In this document: in pieces, positions 1 to 5,917 of the stretch | Numbering within the stretch: position 1 is the stretch's first letter | Layout of the letters: each line of letters starts with the position of its first letter | Assembly: GCA_013286765.1 (NCBI GenBank) | Contig: JABDFB010000094.1 | Coordinates: 1 to 8,459 of the forward strand | Direction: 5' to 3' | Source: Deltaproteobacteria bacterium | GTDB taxonomy: Bacteria > Bdellovibrionota > UBA1018 | DNA: 8,459 bases | Notes under the pieces: generated by a model | What the model was told of the DNA's origin: nothing | The model's input: the letters and a program-made list of their open reading frames with translations, nothing else | The model's database searches: none | Made by a program: the position numbers and the translations under genes

Positions 1-79
1 AAACAGGTTCTCCACCACAAGCTGACCGAACCATGAGAATGGAAGGCGAATAGATTTATCAGAAATCACAGTCGTTCTG

Positions 80-622
80 ATGCCAAATATAGGAAGCACG
101 ATCAGAGCGATCACATTAGATGATAGCTCAAACTCTAAGCACCTCCCCCTGCCATTAACGTCCGTGCCTACGTATTTGAGAGAAAGAATAGCTTTGCAAT
201 TTCTGCAGAGCGCTCTGGAGAATAGTCACTTCTCTTCGCAGATCATTCTGACTAATCAAGAAGCAAAACAGTTGAAAGAAATTATCGATTTCGATAGAGA
301 AATAGCCCTAAAAGCCAAAGAAACTGCTCAAATAGATCTCCCGATAGAGCCCTTGAAGCTAGCTATTCAATGGATTATCATTTCCAGCATACAAGCTCGG
401 CAGAAAGATGAACTTGGGATACTCAGAGGTTCACGGGAGCGAGGTTTGGAAGCGGATTTATCCCAATTTTATAAACAATATATATTTGATGAAAATTCAG
501 ATGAAAGTAGGGCTTTGATGAGGGTTCCTAAGCCACTGTTGAACCAGCGTCCATCCATTGAATATTCGAAAATGCGCAGACCAAGTGTCAGTAATTTTGA
601 GCGAATGTGGAGCTTTTTTTAG
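80..622 (+). CDS. Hypothetical protein, 180 aa, no recognised family
   Basis: I do not recognise this protein. The frame is open back only to an in-frame TGA at 23-25 and no ATG, GTG or TTG lies before 80, so ATG 80 is the earliest common start; no Shine-Dalgarno sequence is visible before it. There is no signal peptide or transmembrane segment. Residues 31-80 look like charged, leucine-containing helix, about 88-112 is another helix with a hydrophobic core (IQWIIISSIQ), and the basic C-terminus (about 150-180) ends in an aromatic run, FERMWSFF. It lies 54 nt upstream of the ceramidase gene on the same strand, so co-transcription is possible but unproven. A 180-codon open frame is unlikely by chance, and there are no repeats or low-complexity stretches. 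It is probably a real, lineage-restricted gene; function cannot be assigned. Confidence 0.65.
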   Translation: MPNIGSTIRAITLDDSSNSKHLPLPLTSVPTYLRERIALQFLQSALENSHFSSQIILTNQEAKQLKEIIDFDREIALKAKETAQIDLPIEPLKLAIQWIIISSIQARQKDELGILRGSRERGLEADLSQFYKQYIFDENSDESRALMRVPKPLLNQRPSIEYSKMRRPSVSNFERMWSFF

Positions 623-663
623 TTTTGGACTAAAGCCCACGATCGATTGGCGCAGTAACTGCA

Positions 664-687
664 AGTCTGCCTGAAAGTGCGCAGACT
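664..687 (+). repeat. 7-bp inverted repeat bracketing the ceramidase start codon
   Basis: AGTCTGC (664-670) is perfectly complementary to GCAGACT (681-687). The 10-nt loop (671-680) contains the GTG start at 677-679. In mRNA this hairpin would hold the initiation region and could dampen translation. There is no T-run after it, so it is not a terminator. A 7-bp stem with a loop of 10 nt or less is expected a few times by chance in a window this size, so function is only a suggestion. Confidence 0.3.
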
Positions 688-2668
688 CATATTACTCGTT
701 TCCATTTTTCTTACTTCCTTTGCGGCTAACACGCATGGCAGTACTTTTTTAGTAGGTGCTGGTAGTCACGATATTACAGGTCCGCCTGCGGAGCGGGTGA
801 TGATGGGGTATTGTGACCTAAAGCAGACTTCGGCCGGAATTTCTCTGAGGCTGAGATCGAGGGCCTTTGTCATTGAAGAGCCGGATTCGAAATCTCGTGT
901 TGCTCTCGTAGTGGCCGATTTGGGAATGATCTTTAGCGCGGTAAAGCGAGAGGTTCTCAAAAGGCTAAACGCAGAATTTCCTGGGACATATCGGGACGAA
1001 AACGTCGTTATTTCAGCGACGCATACGCACTCCGGTCCGGGCGGATATTCTAACCATACTCTGTTCAATATTAGCGCAGCCGGATTTGACAAAGAAAATT
1101 TTGAAACGATAGTTGATGGGATTTTCCAATCCATTCGGAAAGCCCATCTGAATCTTAAGCCCGAGGAAATTCGCCTGGCGGAAGGTCAATTGACCGATAC
1201 TGCAGTAAATCGTTCGAGATTTGCTTACCGCGCTAACCACGATTGGAAGGACTTTGAGAACGAAACAGATACTTCTAATATTCTACTTCGATTTGGCGAC
1301 CTCGGAATGCTTAACTGGTTTGCTGTGCACGCCACCTCGATGAGCAAAAAAAATCATTTTATTAGCTCCGACAATAGCGGTATTGCTGCAAGGCTTTTCG
1401 AACGTCAGTACAAGCAACCTTTTGTCGCAGCGTTTGCTAACGCCAACGAAGGGGATGCTTCGCCCAATATATTTGGATCAGACTCCAAATTATCTGATTT
1501 CGTAAAAACGAGAGAAATTGGGCGCAGGCGATTCGAAAAGGCGAAGGAGCTTTTTGAAAATACGACGAGTTCAATTTCTTCGCGCTTGAGCTATCGTCAT
1601 GTTTGGGTGACCATGCCGGACTATAAGGTCCAGTCGGTTGGACAATCACAACAGAGACTTTGCTTTCCAGCGGTGGGCTATTCGTTCGTTGCAGGCGCGA
1701 CCGATGGTCCAAGCGAAATACCCGGGTATCATGAAGGCATGAAACAGGGACCGGATTTTCATCCACCGTATGTCTTTGACTCTCTGGCTGGTTTATTGAT
1801 TTCTTGGATTGGCGGTTCCAGGCAAGGGGAAGACTGCCACTATCCAAAACCTGTATTTTTATCTAGTTCAGAGAAAAATTCAGACATGATTCCTCAAACT
1901 CTTCCGATGCAGCTCGTAGTCTTAGGGGAATTGGCAATTGCTGCGGTTCCATCCGAAATGACCACTATGGCCGGGAGACGTCTCAAAGCGGTTCTCGCCC
2001 AGGAGCTTAAGGCAATCGGTGTCACTCATATAGCGATCTCCGGCCTCGCCAACGAATACAGTGGATATGTCGCCACGCCCGAAGAATATAATGAGCAGTC
2101 TTATCCGGGAGCATTTACCCTGTATGGTCCGAATACGTTGGAAGCCTATCTCGAGATTTTCTCGAATCTGGCGAAAGCGATCGTAGGGAATCAAACTCTA
2201 GCGATGGATCGAGCTCCGCCACTGCGAAAGGCGGCTCTCATCGATCCACATTTGCCTATCGTATTTGACGGGCGCAAAATCGGAGAGAGTTTTGGAAAGG
2301 TTTTAGTTCAACCAAATAAAAATTATTTTAGGGATCAATCTCAAAAACGGACCGTGGTTGCTTCGTTCAGAGGTGGGCATCCCAATCTTTTTAAAAAAAG
2401 CGACTACTTTGAAATACAAAGACAGACGCAAGATGGTTGGATACCCTTCGTCCGAGACTCAGATGCTGATCCGAATACACTCTTTACCTGGAAACGTGAT
2501 CGATCATTTGGATGTGTGGCATGCTCTACTCTTTCAGTTCACTGGCGGATTCCGAGAGATGTACCCTCCGGTACTTACCGAGTGCTTCAACGGGGATTAT
2601 GGAAAGAACCTCTGACAGGGAAACTGCATAATTACGAGGGAGTTACGGACACATTCCATATCAATTAA
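677..2668 (+). CDS. Neutral (alkaline) ceramidase, exported
   Basis: Neutral ceramidase hydrolyses the N-acyl bond of ceramide to sphingosine and fatty acid. At 663 aa the length fits the family (the Pseudomonas aeruginosa enzyme is about 670). Residues 1 to about 16-21 form a signal peptide (MRR, then hydrophobic LILLVSIFL; likely cleavage after S-F-A16), so it acts in the periplasm or outside. The N-terminal family signature GAGSHDITGP is at 27-36. Zinc and active-site motifs are intact: THTHSGPGG with H116/H118, NRS at 178-180, WFAVHATSM with H218, nucleophile motif GDASPN with Ser262, VPSE with E427, and Y464 in EYSGYVATPEEY; the E427-Y464 spacing equals that of the P. aeruginosa zinc ligands. 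The C-terminal Ig-like domain covers about 530-663. The start is GTG 677; upstream in-frame sequence has only CTG codons before a TAA at 656, and no Shine-Dalgarno is visible. No sphingolipid gene lies nearby. It appears intact. Confidence 0.95.
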   Translation: MRRLILLVSIFLTSFAANTHGSTFLVGAGSHDITGPPAERVMMGYCDLKQTSAGISLRLRSRAFVIEEPDSKSRVALVVADLGMIFSAVKREVLKRLNAEFPGTYRDENVVISATHTHSGPGGYSNHTLFNISAAGFDKENFETIVDGIFQSIRKAHLNLKPEEIRLAEGQLTDTAVNRSRFAYRANHDWKDFENETDTSNILLRFGDLGMLNWFAVHATSMSKKNHFISSDNSGIAARLFERQYKQPFVAAFANANEGDASPNIFGSDSKLSDFVKTREIGRRRFEKAKELFENTTSSISSRLSYRHVWVTMPDYKVQSVGQSQQRLCFPAVGYSFVAGATDGPSEIPGYHEGMKQGPDFHPPYVFDSLAGLLISWIGGSRQGEDCHYPKPVFLSSSEKNSDMIPQTLPMQLVVLGELAIAAVPSEMTTMAGRRLKAVLAQELKAIGVTHIAISGLANEYSGYVATPEEYNEQSYPGAFTLYGPNTLEAYLEIFSNLAKAIVGNQTLAMDRAPPLRKAALIDPHLPIVFDGRKIGESFGKVLVQPNKNYFRDQSQKRTVVASFRGGHPNLFKKSDYFEIQRQTQDGWIPFVRDSDADPNTLFTWKRDRSFGCVACSTLSVHWRIPRDVPSGTYRVLQRGLWKEPLTGKLHNYEGVTDTFHIN

Positions 2669-4082
2669 GGAATGGAATCTGAAAGGACAATTCCTTCTGA
2701 AGGACCGCCCCTAAAATTGCCAACAGAATAGTAGTTAGTAGCGCTCGAGCCACTTTGATTCTCAGTCTTCCATGCCCAGAAAGTCGATAAACAATCGTTG
2801 CTGTCATACCCGAGCTAGATAGGGAAGCTAGGACTGACGCCACGCCGGCGACCGAATAGGAAACCTTGCCGTGGATCGCAAGCGAACCAGCCGAAGCGAC
2901 TGCCGATGCACTCGACACAAATCCGCCGATTATACTGATCACATACAAACCGTATTTTCCAAAAGAATCCTGAGCGACGCCCCCGATCACTTGGATGATT
3001 AGAAATATGGCCGCGAATTTCAGAGTCGAAGGCAGCGAAAAAGGTGATGTTAGTTGAAGAGAAAATTTCTCGTCGTGATTATGAATCGACATGTATTTGC
3101 TTATCGTTACGAGTATGCCGCAAGGAACTAGAATTAATAGTAACGGAATTACAGATGCTTTGAATGCCCCGAAGGCCAAGAACGCTAGAATCAGCGCATT
3201 TCGAGAAGCCATAGCAGCGCTTGCGAGCAACACACCCCGATAGACTATTTCATCAAGTCGTCCTTGTGCTTCTCTGGCGCGAACGCTGAGTTCAGTGACA
3301 GTGATCGTACTATTGACCAATCCGCCAAAAAATCCGGTCACTTCTAGTCCGTCAGTTCCAAAGACTTTCCAAAGAGTATAGTTCACAAAGCTAATTCCGG
3401 CGATCAACATTACAGTCATCCACGCGCTTTTTGGAACTATCAGTAGCCAGGGATCAATGGCGGTTGTAGGCAAAACTGGATAAATGGCAAAAGTAAGTAT
3501 CGCCAAGAGAATGGCGGAACGGAGCTCTTCAGCAGTCAATTTCTGGCTAAAAACTGCCATTCTCTCTTTCCAGGCTAGCATTCCGGCACTAATAACGGCG
3601 ATCGCAGTTGGAATAGTGGAGTGTCCTTTTCCGCAAAGGACTCCGGTCAGACCGACCACCAGCAGTGCGGCAGAGGTAGTCAATTCTACACCTTTATTTG
3701 CCTGGAGCGCTTGGACATTCAGGAAGACGATTAGTACGCCGAGCATGGCTACACTCACCAACGCAAAACTATCGCCGGTCATCCCGCCTAAACCGCCCAA
3801 AAGAGCTGCAAAACCGAACGTTCTGAGGCCCGCTTCTTTTCCTCGCCATTCGCGTTCGAGCCCTACGAAGAGCCCCACGCCCAGAGCATGAATCAGTCGA
3901 GATATACTTTCAATGGTTGGCCAATCAATCCCGTTCGGAAGGTCGTTCACATCTATATTGTCGTCATAAGTTGCGGAAATTTTAAAGGTATCTGATGACT
4001 TTAAAGATATCCGAAGATTCTTTTGAAGGCCCCGCATTAACATCCATTTCAACGCACCGCGAAGTGATTCCGAAAGAATCAT
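2661..4082 (-). CDS. MgtC-domain plus DUF4010 multi-pass inner-membrane protein
   Basis: This is a 473-aa membrane protein. Residues about 61-175 match the MgtC/SapB N-terminal domain (GVGLFVGLEREWRGKEAGLRTF at 68-89, split here: GVGLFVGLERE, then EAGLRTFG, then small hydrophobic helices). About 186-470 match DUF4010, with FAIYPVLP (198-205), GGLVNSTITV (253-262) and a second similar block GGFVSSASAV (386-395). Roughly ten or more membrane helices are expected. The family's role is not established; MgtC domains are linked to magnesium and envelope stress, and transport is only an inference. Start ATG 4082 has a Shine-Dalgarno-like AAAGG six nt upstream, which gives an unusual hydrophilic N-terminal extension of about 60 residues before the first helix; GTG at 3948-3950 (V45) is the alternative start. 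It converges with the ceramidase gene (8-bp overlap) and diverges from the ferritin-like gene. Confidence 0.9.
   Translation of the reverse strand: MILSESLRGALKWMLMRGLQKNLRISLKSSDTFKISATYDDNIDVNDLPNGIDWPTIESISRLIHALGVGLFVGLEREWRGKEAGLRTFGFAALLGGLGGMTGDSFALVSVAMLGVLIVFLNVQALQANKGVELTTSAALLVVGLTGVLCGKGHSTIPTAIAVISAGMLAWKERMAVFSQKLTAEELRSAILLAILTFAIYPVLPTTAIDPWLLIVPKSAWMTVMLIAGISFVNYTLWKVFGTDGLEVTGFFGGLVNSTITVTELSVRAREAQGRLDEIVYRGVLLASAAMASRNALILAFLAFGAFKASVIPLLLILVPCGILVTISKYMSIHNHDEKFSLQLTSPFSLPSTLKFAAIFLIIQVIGGVAQDSFGKYGLYVISIIGGFVSSASAVASAGSLAIHGKVSYSVAGVASVLASLSSSGMTATIVYRLSGHGRLRIKVARALLTTILLAILGAVLQKELSFQIPFLN
2667..2696. repeat. 7-bp inverted repeat at the convergent gene ends
   Basis: AAGGAAT (2667-2673) pairs perfectly with ATTCCTT (2690-2696) across a 16-nt loop. 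It starts in the ceramidase stop codon and lies within the last codons of the DUF4010 gene. The position would suit transcription termination for the plus-strand gene, but the stem is AT-rich, the loop is long and no T-run follows on either strand. It may be chance. Confidence 0.2.
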
Positions 4083-4088
4083 CTGACA

Positions 4089-4093
4089 CCTTT
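4089..4093 (-). promoter_or_regulatory. Shine-Dalgarno-like site for the MgtC/DUF4010 gene
   Basis: Read on the minus strand, AAAGG ends six nt before ATG 4082. This supports the long form of the protein with its 60-residue hydrophilic N-terminus over the internal GTG at 3950, which has no purine-rich site before it. Confidence 0.5.
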
Positions 4094-4099
4094 ATAAGG

Positions 4100-4130
4100 A
4101 TACCTCTACAAGACTATGCTAAGAGGGTAT
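4100..4130. repeat. Imperfect inverted repeat in the divergent spacer
   Basis: ATACCTCT (4100-4107) is complementary to AGAGGGTAT (4122-4130) except for one extra G in the right arm; the spacer between arms is 14 nt. It occupies the centre of the 60-nt gap between two divergent start codons (4082 minus, 4143 plus). It could be an operator shared by both genes or part of a 5' leader hairpin of the ferritin-like gene, whose Shine-Dalgarno begins at the next base. No convincing -35/-10 pair was found with it. Confidence 0.3.
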
Positions 4131-4136
4131 GAGAGG
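4131..4136 (+). promoter_or_regulatory. Shine-Dalgarno site of the ferritin-like gene
   Basis: GAGAGG lies six nt upstream of ATG 4143, a standard spacing, and supports that start. The site immediately follows the right arm of the inverted repeat at 4122-4130, so a hairpin there would end right beside it. Confidence 0.6.
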
Positions 4137-4142
4137 TTGTGA

Positions 4143-4730
4143 ATGGATTTTAAAGGGATTCTAGTTCAACTCTGCAAAGTGCCAGCCCTAAATGCTAGGT
4201 TTATTAATACCTTAAGCTTTTTGGAATACGTCGGGGCGCGGAAGATTCTAAAGAGTCAGCATGAGTCATTGGTGACGTACCGTCTGATAAACCATATGCT
4301 GGAGGAGTTAAGACACGCGCAGCTTCTCAAGCGGGTTGCCCTAAAAATGAGTGATGGAAAGTTAGAAACCTATTCGGATGACCATCTTTTATGTGGTCAG
4401 GAAGCAAGACGCTATATTCAGACCGTCGACTTTGCTCCGGAAATTGAAGTTCCCTGGTTGAATTACCTCCTCACTACGCTGATGCTAGAGGAAAGAGCCA
4501 ACCTCATTTATCCCGATTACGAACCGCTTTTGGCTCAAGCAGGCTTTCCTGGAGTGCTGAAGGCAATCGTTACGGAAGAAGATGTGCACCTCCGGGACGT
4601 GATTAGGAATCTAGGTAGAGAAACTTCTATTTCCGCATATCAGCTGAATCGCTTACGGGAGATCGAGAGCGAGGCTTTTCAGCGGTTTGCCGACTCGATT
4701 GAGGCAGAAATTACAGCGACCGCACGGTAG
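4143..4730 (+). CDS. Ferritin-like di-iron carboxylate protein, 195 aa
   Basis: The exact family is not recognised, but the residue pattern is that of a four-helix ferritin-like di-iron protein. Glu28 is in helix 1 (SFLEYVGAR), E55-L-R-H58 in helix 2 (MLEELRHAQ), E116/E117 in helix 3 (LMLEERAN) and E146-D-V-H149 in helix 4 (TEEDVHLRD). The two half-sites are spaced 27 and 29-30 residues apart, close to rubrerythrin and bacterioferritin, with a crossover between them at about 70-105. There is no signal peptide and no rubredoxin-like Cys pairs, so it is probably cytoplasmic. Possible roles are an oxidase or hydroxylase using a di-iron site, or iron or peroxide handling; the sequence does not decide. 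It is transcribed away from the MgtC/DUF4010 gene and has a good Shine-Dalgarno. Its last 26 codons overlap the 3' end of the convergent helicase gene in exact antisense codon register. Confidence 0.75.
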   Translation: MDFKGILVQLCKVPALNARFINTLSFLEYVGARKILKSQHESLVTYRLINHMLEELRHAQLLKRVALKMSDGKLETYSDDHLLCGQEARRYIQTVDFAPEIEVPWLNYLLTTLMLEERANLIYPDYEPLLAQAGFPGVLKAIVTEEDVHLRDVIRNLGRETSISAYQLNRLREIESEAFQRFADSIEAEITATAR

Positions 4731-5855
4731 ACAAGTCTGAGGGGAGGAAGTTCGGATTCGATCAAAGTAGAACTTGAGGCCTGCGAGTCTACACCCTGGC
4801 GAATTTAGAAATTCCAGCAAATCCTCCATTTCTTTTTTTCGTTTACTAGAATTTTTGACCGTCCACTCCAAGAGCCTGAAATCATCATAGTCCCACAATA
4901 CGAGGGCATGGCTATTCCTGTTGGGATTGCGACCGACACGACCGATCGCCTGAACGAGAGATAATATCGAAGTCGGAGTTTGCCAGAGCACTACATAATT
5001 CAAATGAGGATAATCCATTCCCATTCCAAAGGCGGTAGTGGTGACTATAACGTCTACGGTGTTTTGACTGACCATTTGTTCAATATTTTTTCGCTCCTCC
5101 GCGGAAAGGCCCCCATGATAAGAAATCACTCGCTTTCCGGTAGCCGCGATTAATCTCGCGATTCGTTGAGTCGACTCCCGAGTCGGAACAAAAATGAGAC
5201 CTGGTTCATCGATTTTTCGCACCCATTCGGTCAGAGCTTGCGTGCGCAGGCGCCACGGAATGCGTTGGGCTTGGAGAATTAATCTCGCTGGCAGATCAAA
5301 CTGCCCTAGTTCAGTGACCGGATGAGGTAAGAGCGTTCTCATCTGAAGTCTCGCGTCATGGGGTAAGGTGGCGGTCAGCCAAAGACTATGAGGAATGGAA
5401 TACTTACTTAGTAACTCCGGAATCAGAGTGAAAGCGGGACGAAAATTCTCACCCCATTCCCAAAGACAGTGGCACTCATCCACGACAAGTAAATTCGGTT
5501 GCCACTCTGAAAGGGCATTTCTCTTGCCAGCGAATTGGAGTGTTTCCGGACTGATAATCCAGGCTCCGGACTTTTGGGGGGGCGGATCCAGTGAAACGCC
5601 TTCGATACCACCTCCTGCTCCTAGCGTGACCGGAATGCCCATTTCTTTGAGCTTACGGAATTGTTGCCTTGCTAAAGCAACCAATGGCGTAATGAGAAGG
5701 GTTCGTCTATGCGGTTCTTTTGCAGCTTTTTCGTAGATAAGACTTTTTCCAGACCCAGTGGGTGCAACACAGAGCACGTGTGTTTGCTTCTGAAGTGAAA
5801 CACTGAGCGTTTCTAAAGCTTTAGCTTGGAATGGATGCAGTTGAAAATGTGGCAT
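4653..5855 (-). CDS. Short RecQ-type ATP-dependent DNA helicase
   Basis: This is a superfamily 2 helicase of RecQ type that unwinds DNA with 3'-5' polarity in repair or recombination. Motifs in 400 aa: motif 0 region FQLHPFQAKAL (4-14, Gln10), Walker A APTGSGKS (31-38), DECH box (126-129) running into the RecQ aromatic loop LWEWGENFRPAF (131-142), LTAT (160-163), IFVPTR (221-226), motif V TTTAFGMGMDYP (272-283) and motif VI QAIGRVGR (302-309). The zinc site is C355 then C378, C381 and C384, with an extra C375. The protein ends about 15 residues later, so the winged-helix and HRDC domains of long RecQ are absent; short RecQ proteins of this kind occur in other bacteria, so this may be natural rather than a truncation. 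No Shine-Dalgarno is seen before ATG 5855. It lies 60 nt downstream of the flippase-like gene and may be read through from it. Confidence 0.92.
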   Translation of the reverse strand: MPHFQLHPFQAKALETLSVSLQKQTHVLCVAPTGSGKSLIYEKAAKEPHRRTLLITPLVALARQQFRKLKEMGIPVTLGAGGGIEGVSLDPPPQKSGAWIISPETLQFAGKRNALSEWQPNLLVVDECHCLWEWGENFRPAFTLIPELLSKYSIPHSLWLTATLPHDARLQMRTLLPHPVTELGQFDLPARLILQAQRIPWRLRTQALTEWVRKIDEPGLIFVPTRESTQRIARLIAATGKRVISYHGGLSAEERKNIEQMVSQNTVDVIVTTTAFGMGMDYPHLNYVVLWQTPTSILSLVQAIGRVGRNPNRNSHALVLWDYDDFRLLEWTVKNSSKRKKEMEDLLEFLNSPGCRLAGLKFYFDRIRTSSPQTCLPCGRCNFCLNRVGKPLKSLALDLP

Positions 5856-5891
5856 AGGGGAAGAGACCGAGTGCTATTCTTATGCCGTGCA

Positions 5892-5917
5892 GAGCCGCGT
5901 CTAGACCTGAACGGCTC
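5892..5917. repeat. GC-rich inverted repeat between the flippase-like and RecQ genes
   Basis: GAGCCG (5892-5897) pairs with CGGCTC (5912-5917) across 14 nt that include the perfect palindrome GTCTAGAC (5899-5906). On the minus strand it begins in the stop codon of the flippase-like gene and ends 36 nt before the helicase start. It lacks a T-run, so it is at best a weak or Rho-assisted terminator, or an mRNA end-protecting hairpin. Confidence 0.3.

Noticed and set aside
614..620. Run of seven T at the end of the first gene, as a possible terminator
   Set aside because: It encodes the C-terminal Phe residues and no GC-rich stem precedes it.
766..1134. Open minus-strand frame inside the ceramidase gene (also 1013-1240, 1437-1847 and 1922-2194)
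   Set aside because: These lie antisense to a gene with clear family motifs along its whole length, and their translations show no recognisable motif.
3484..3891. 135-codon plus-strand frame antisense to the MgtC/DUF4010 gene
   Set aside because: The opposite strand encodes conserved membrane domains; this frame's Pro/Ser/Ala-rich translation is typical of an antisense shadow.
4115..4120. TATGCT as a -10 box for the ferritin-like gene
   Set aside because: No acceptable -35 element lies 16-18 nt upstream, and it falls inside the loop of the inverted repeat.
5395..5736. Plus-strand frame antisense to the helicase gene, and minus frames at 5423-5611 and 5813-5995
   Set aside because: All overlap the motif-rich helicase or the flippase-like gene and have no supporting motifs or start signals.
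5899..5906. Palindrome GTCTAGAC as a transcription-factor site
   Set aside because: A single 8-bp palindrome in a 60-nt gap with no second copy nearby; it is already part of the 5892-5917 repeat.
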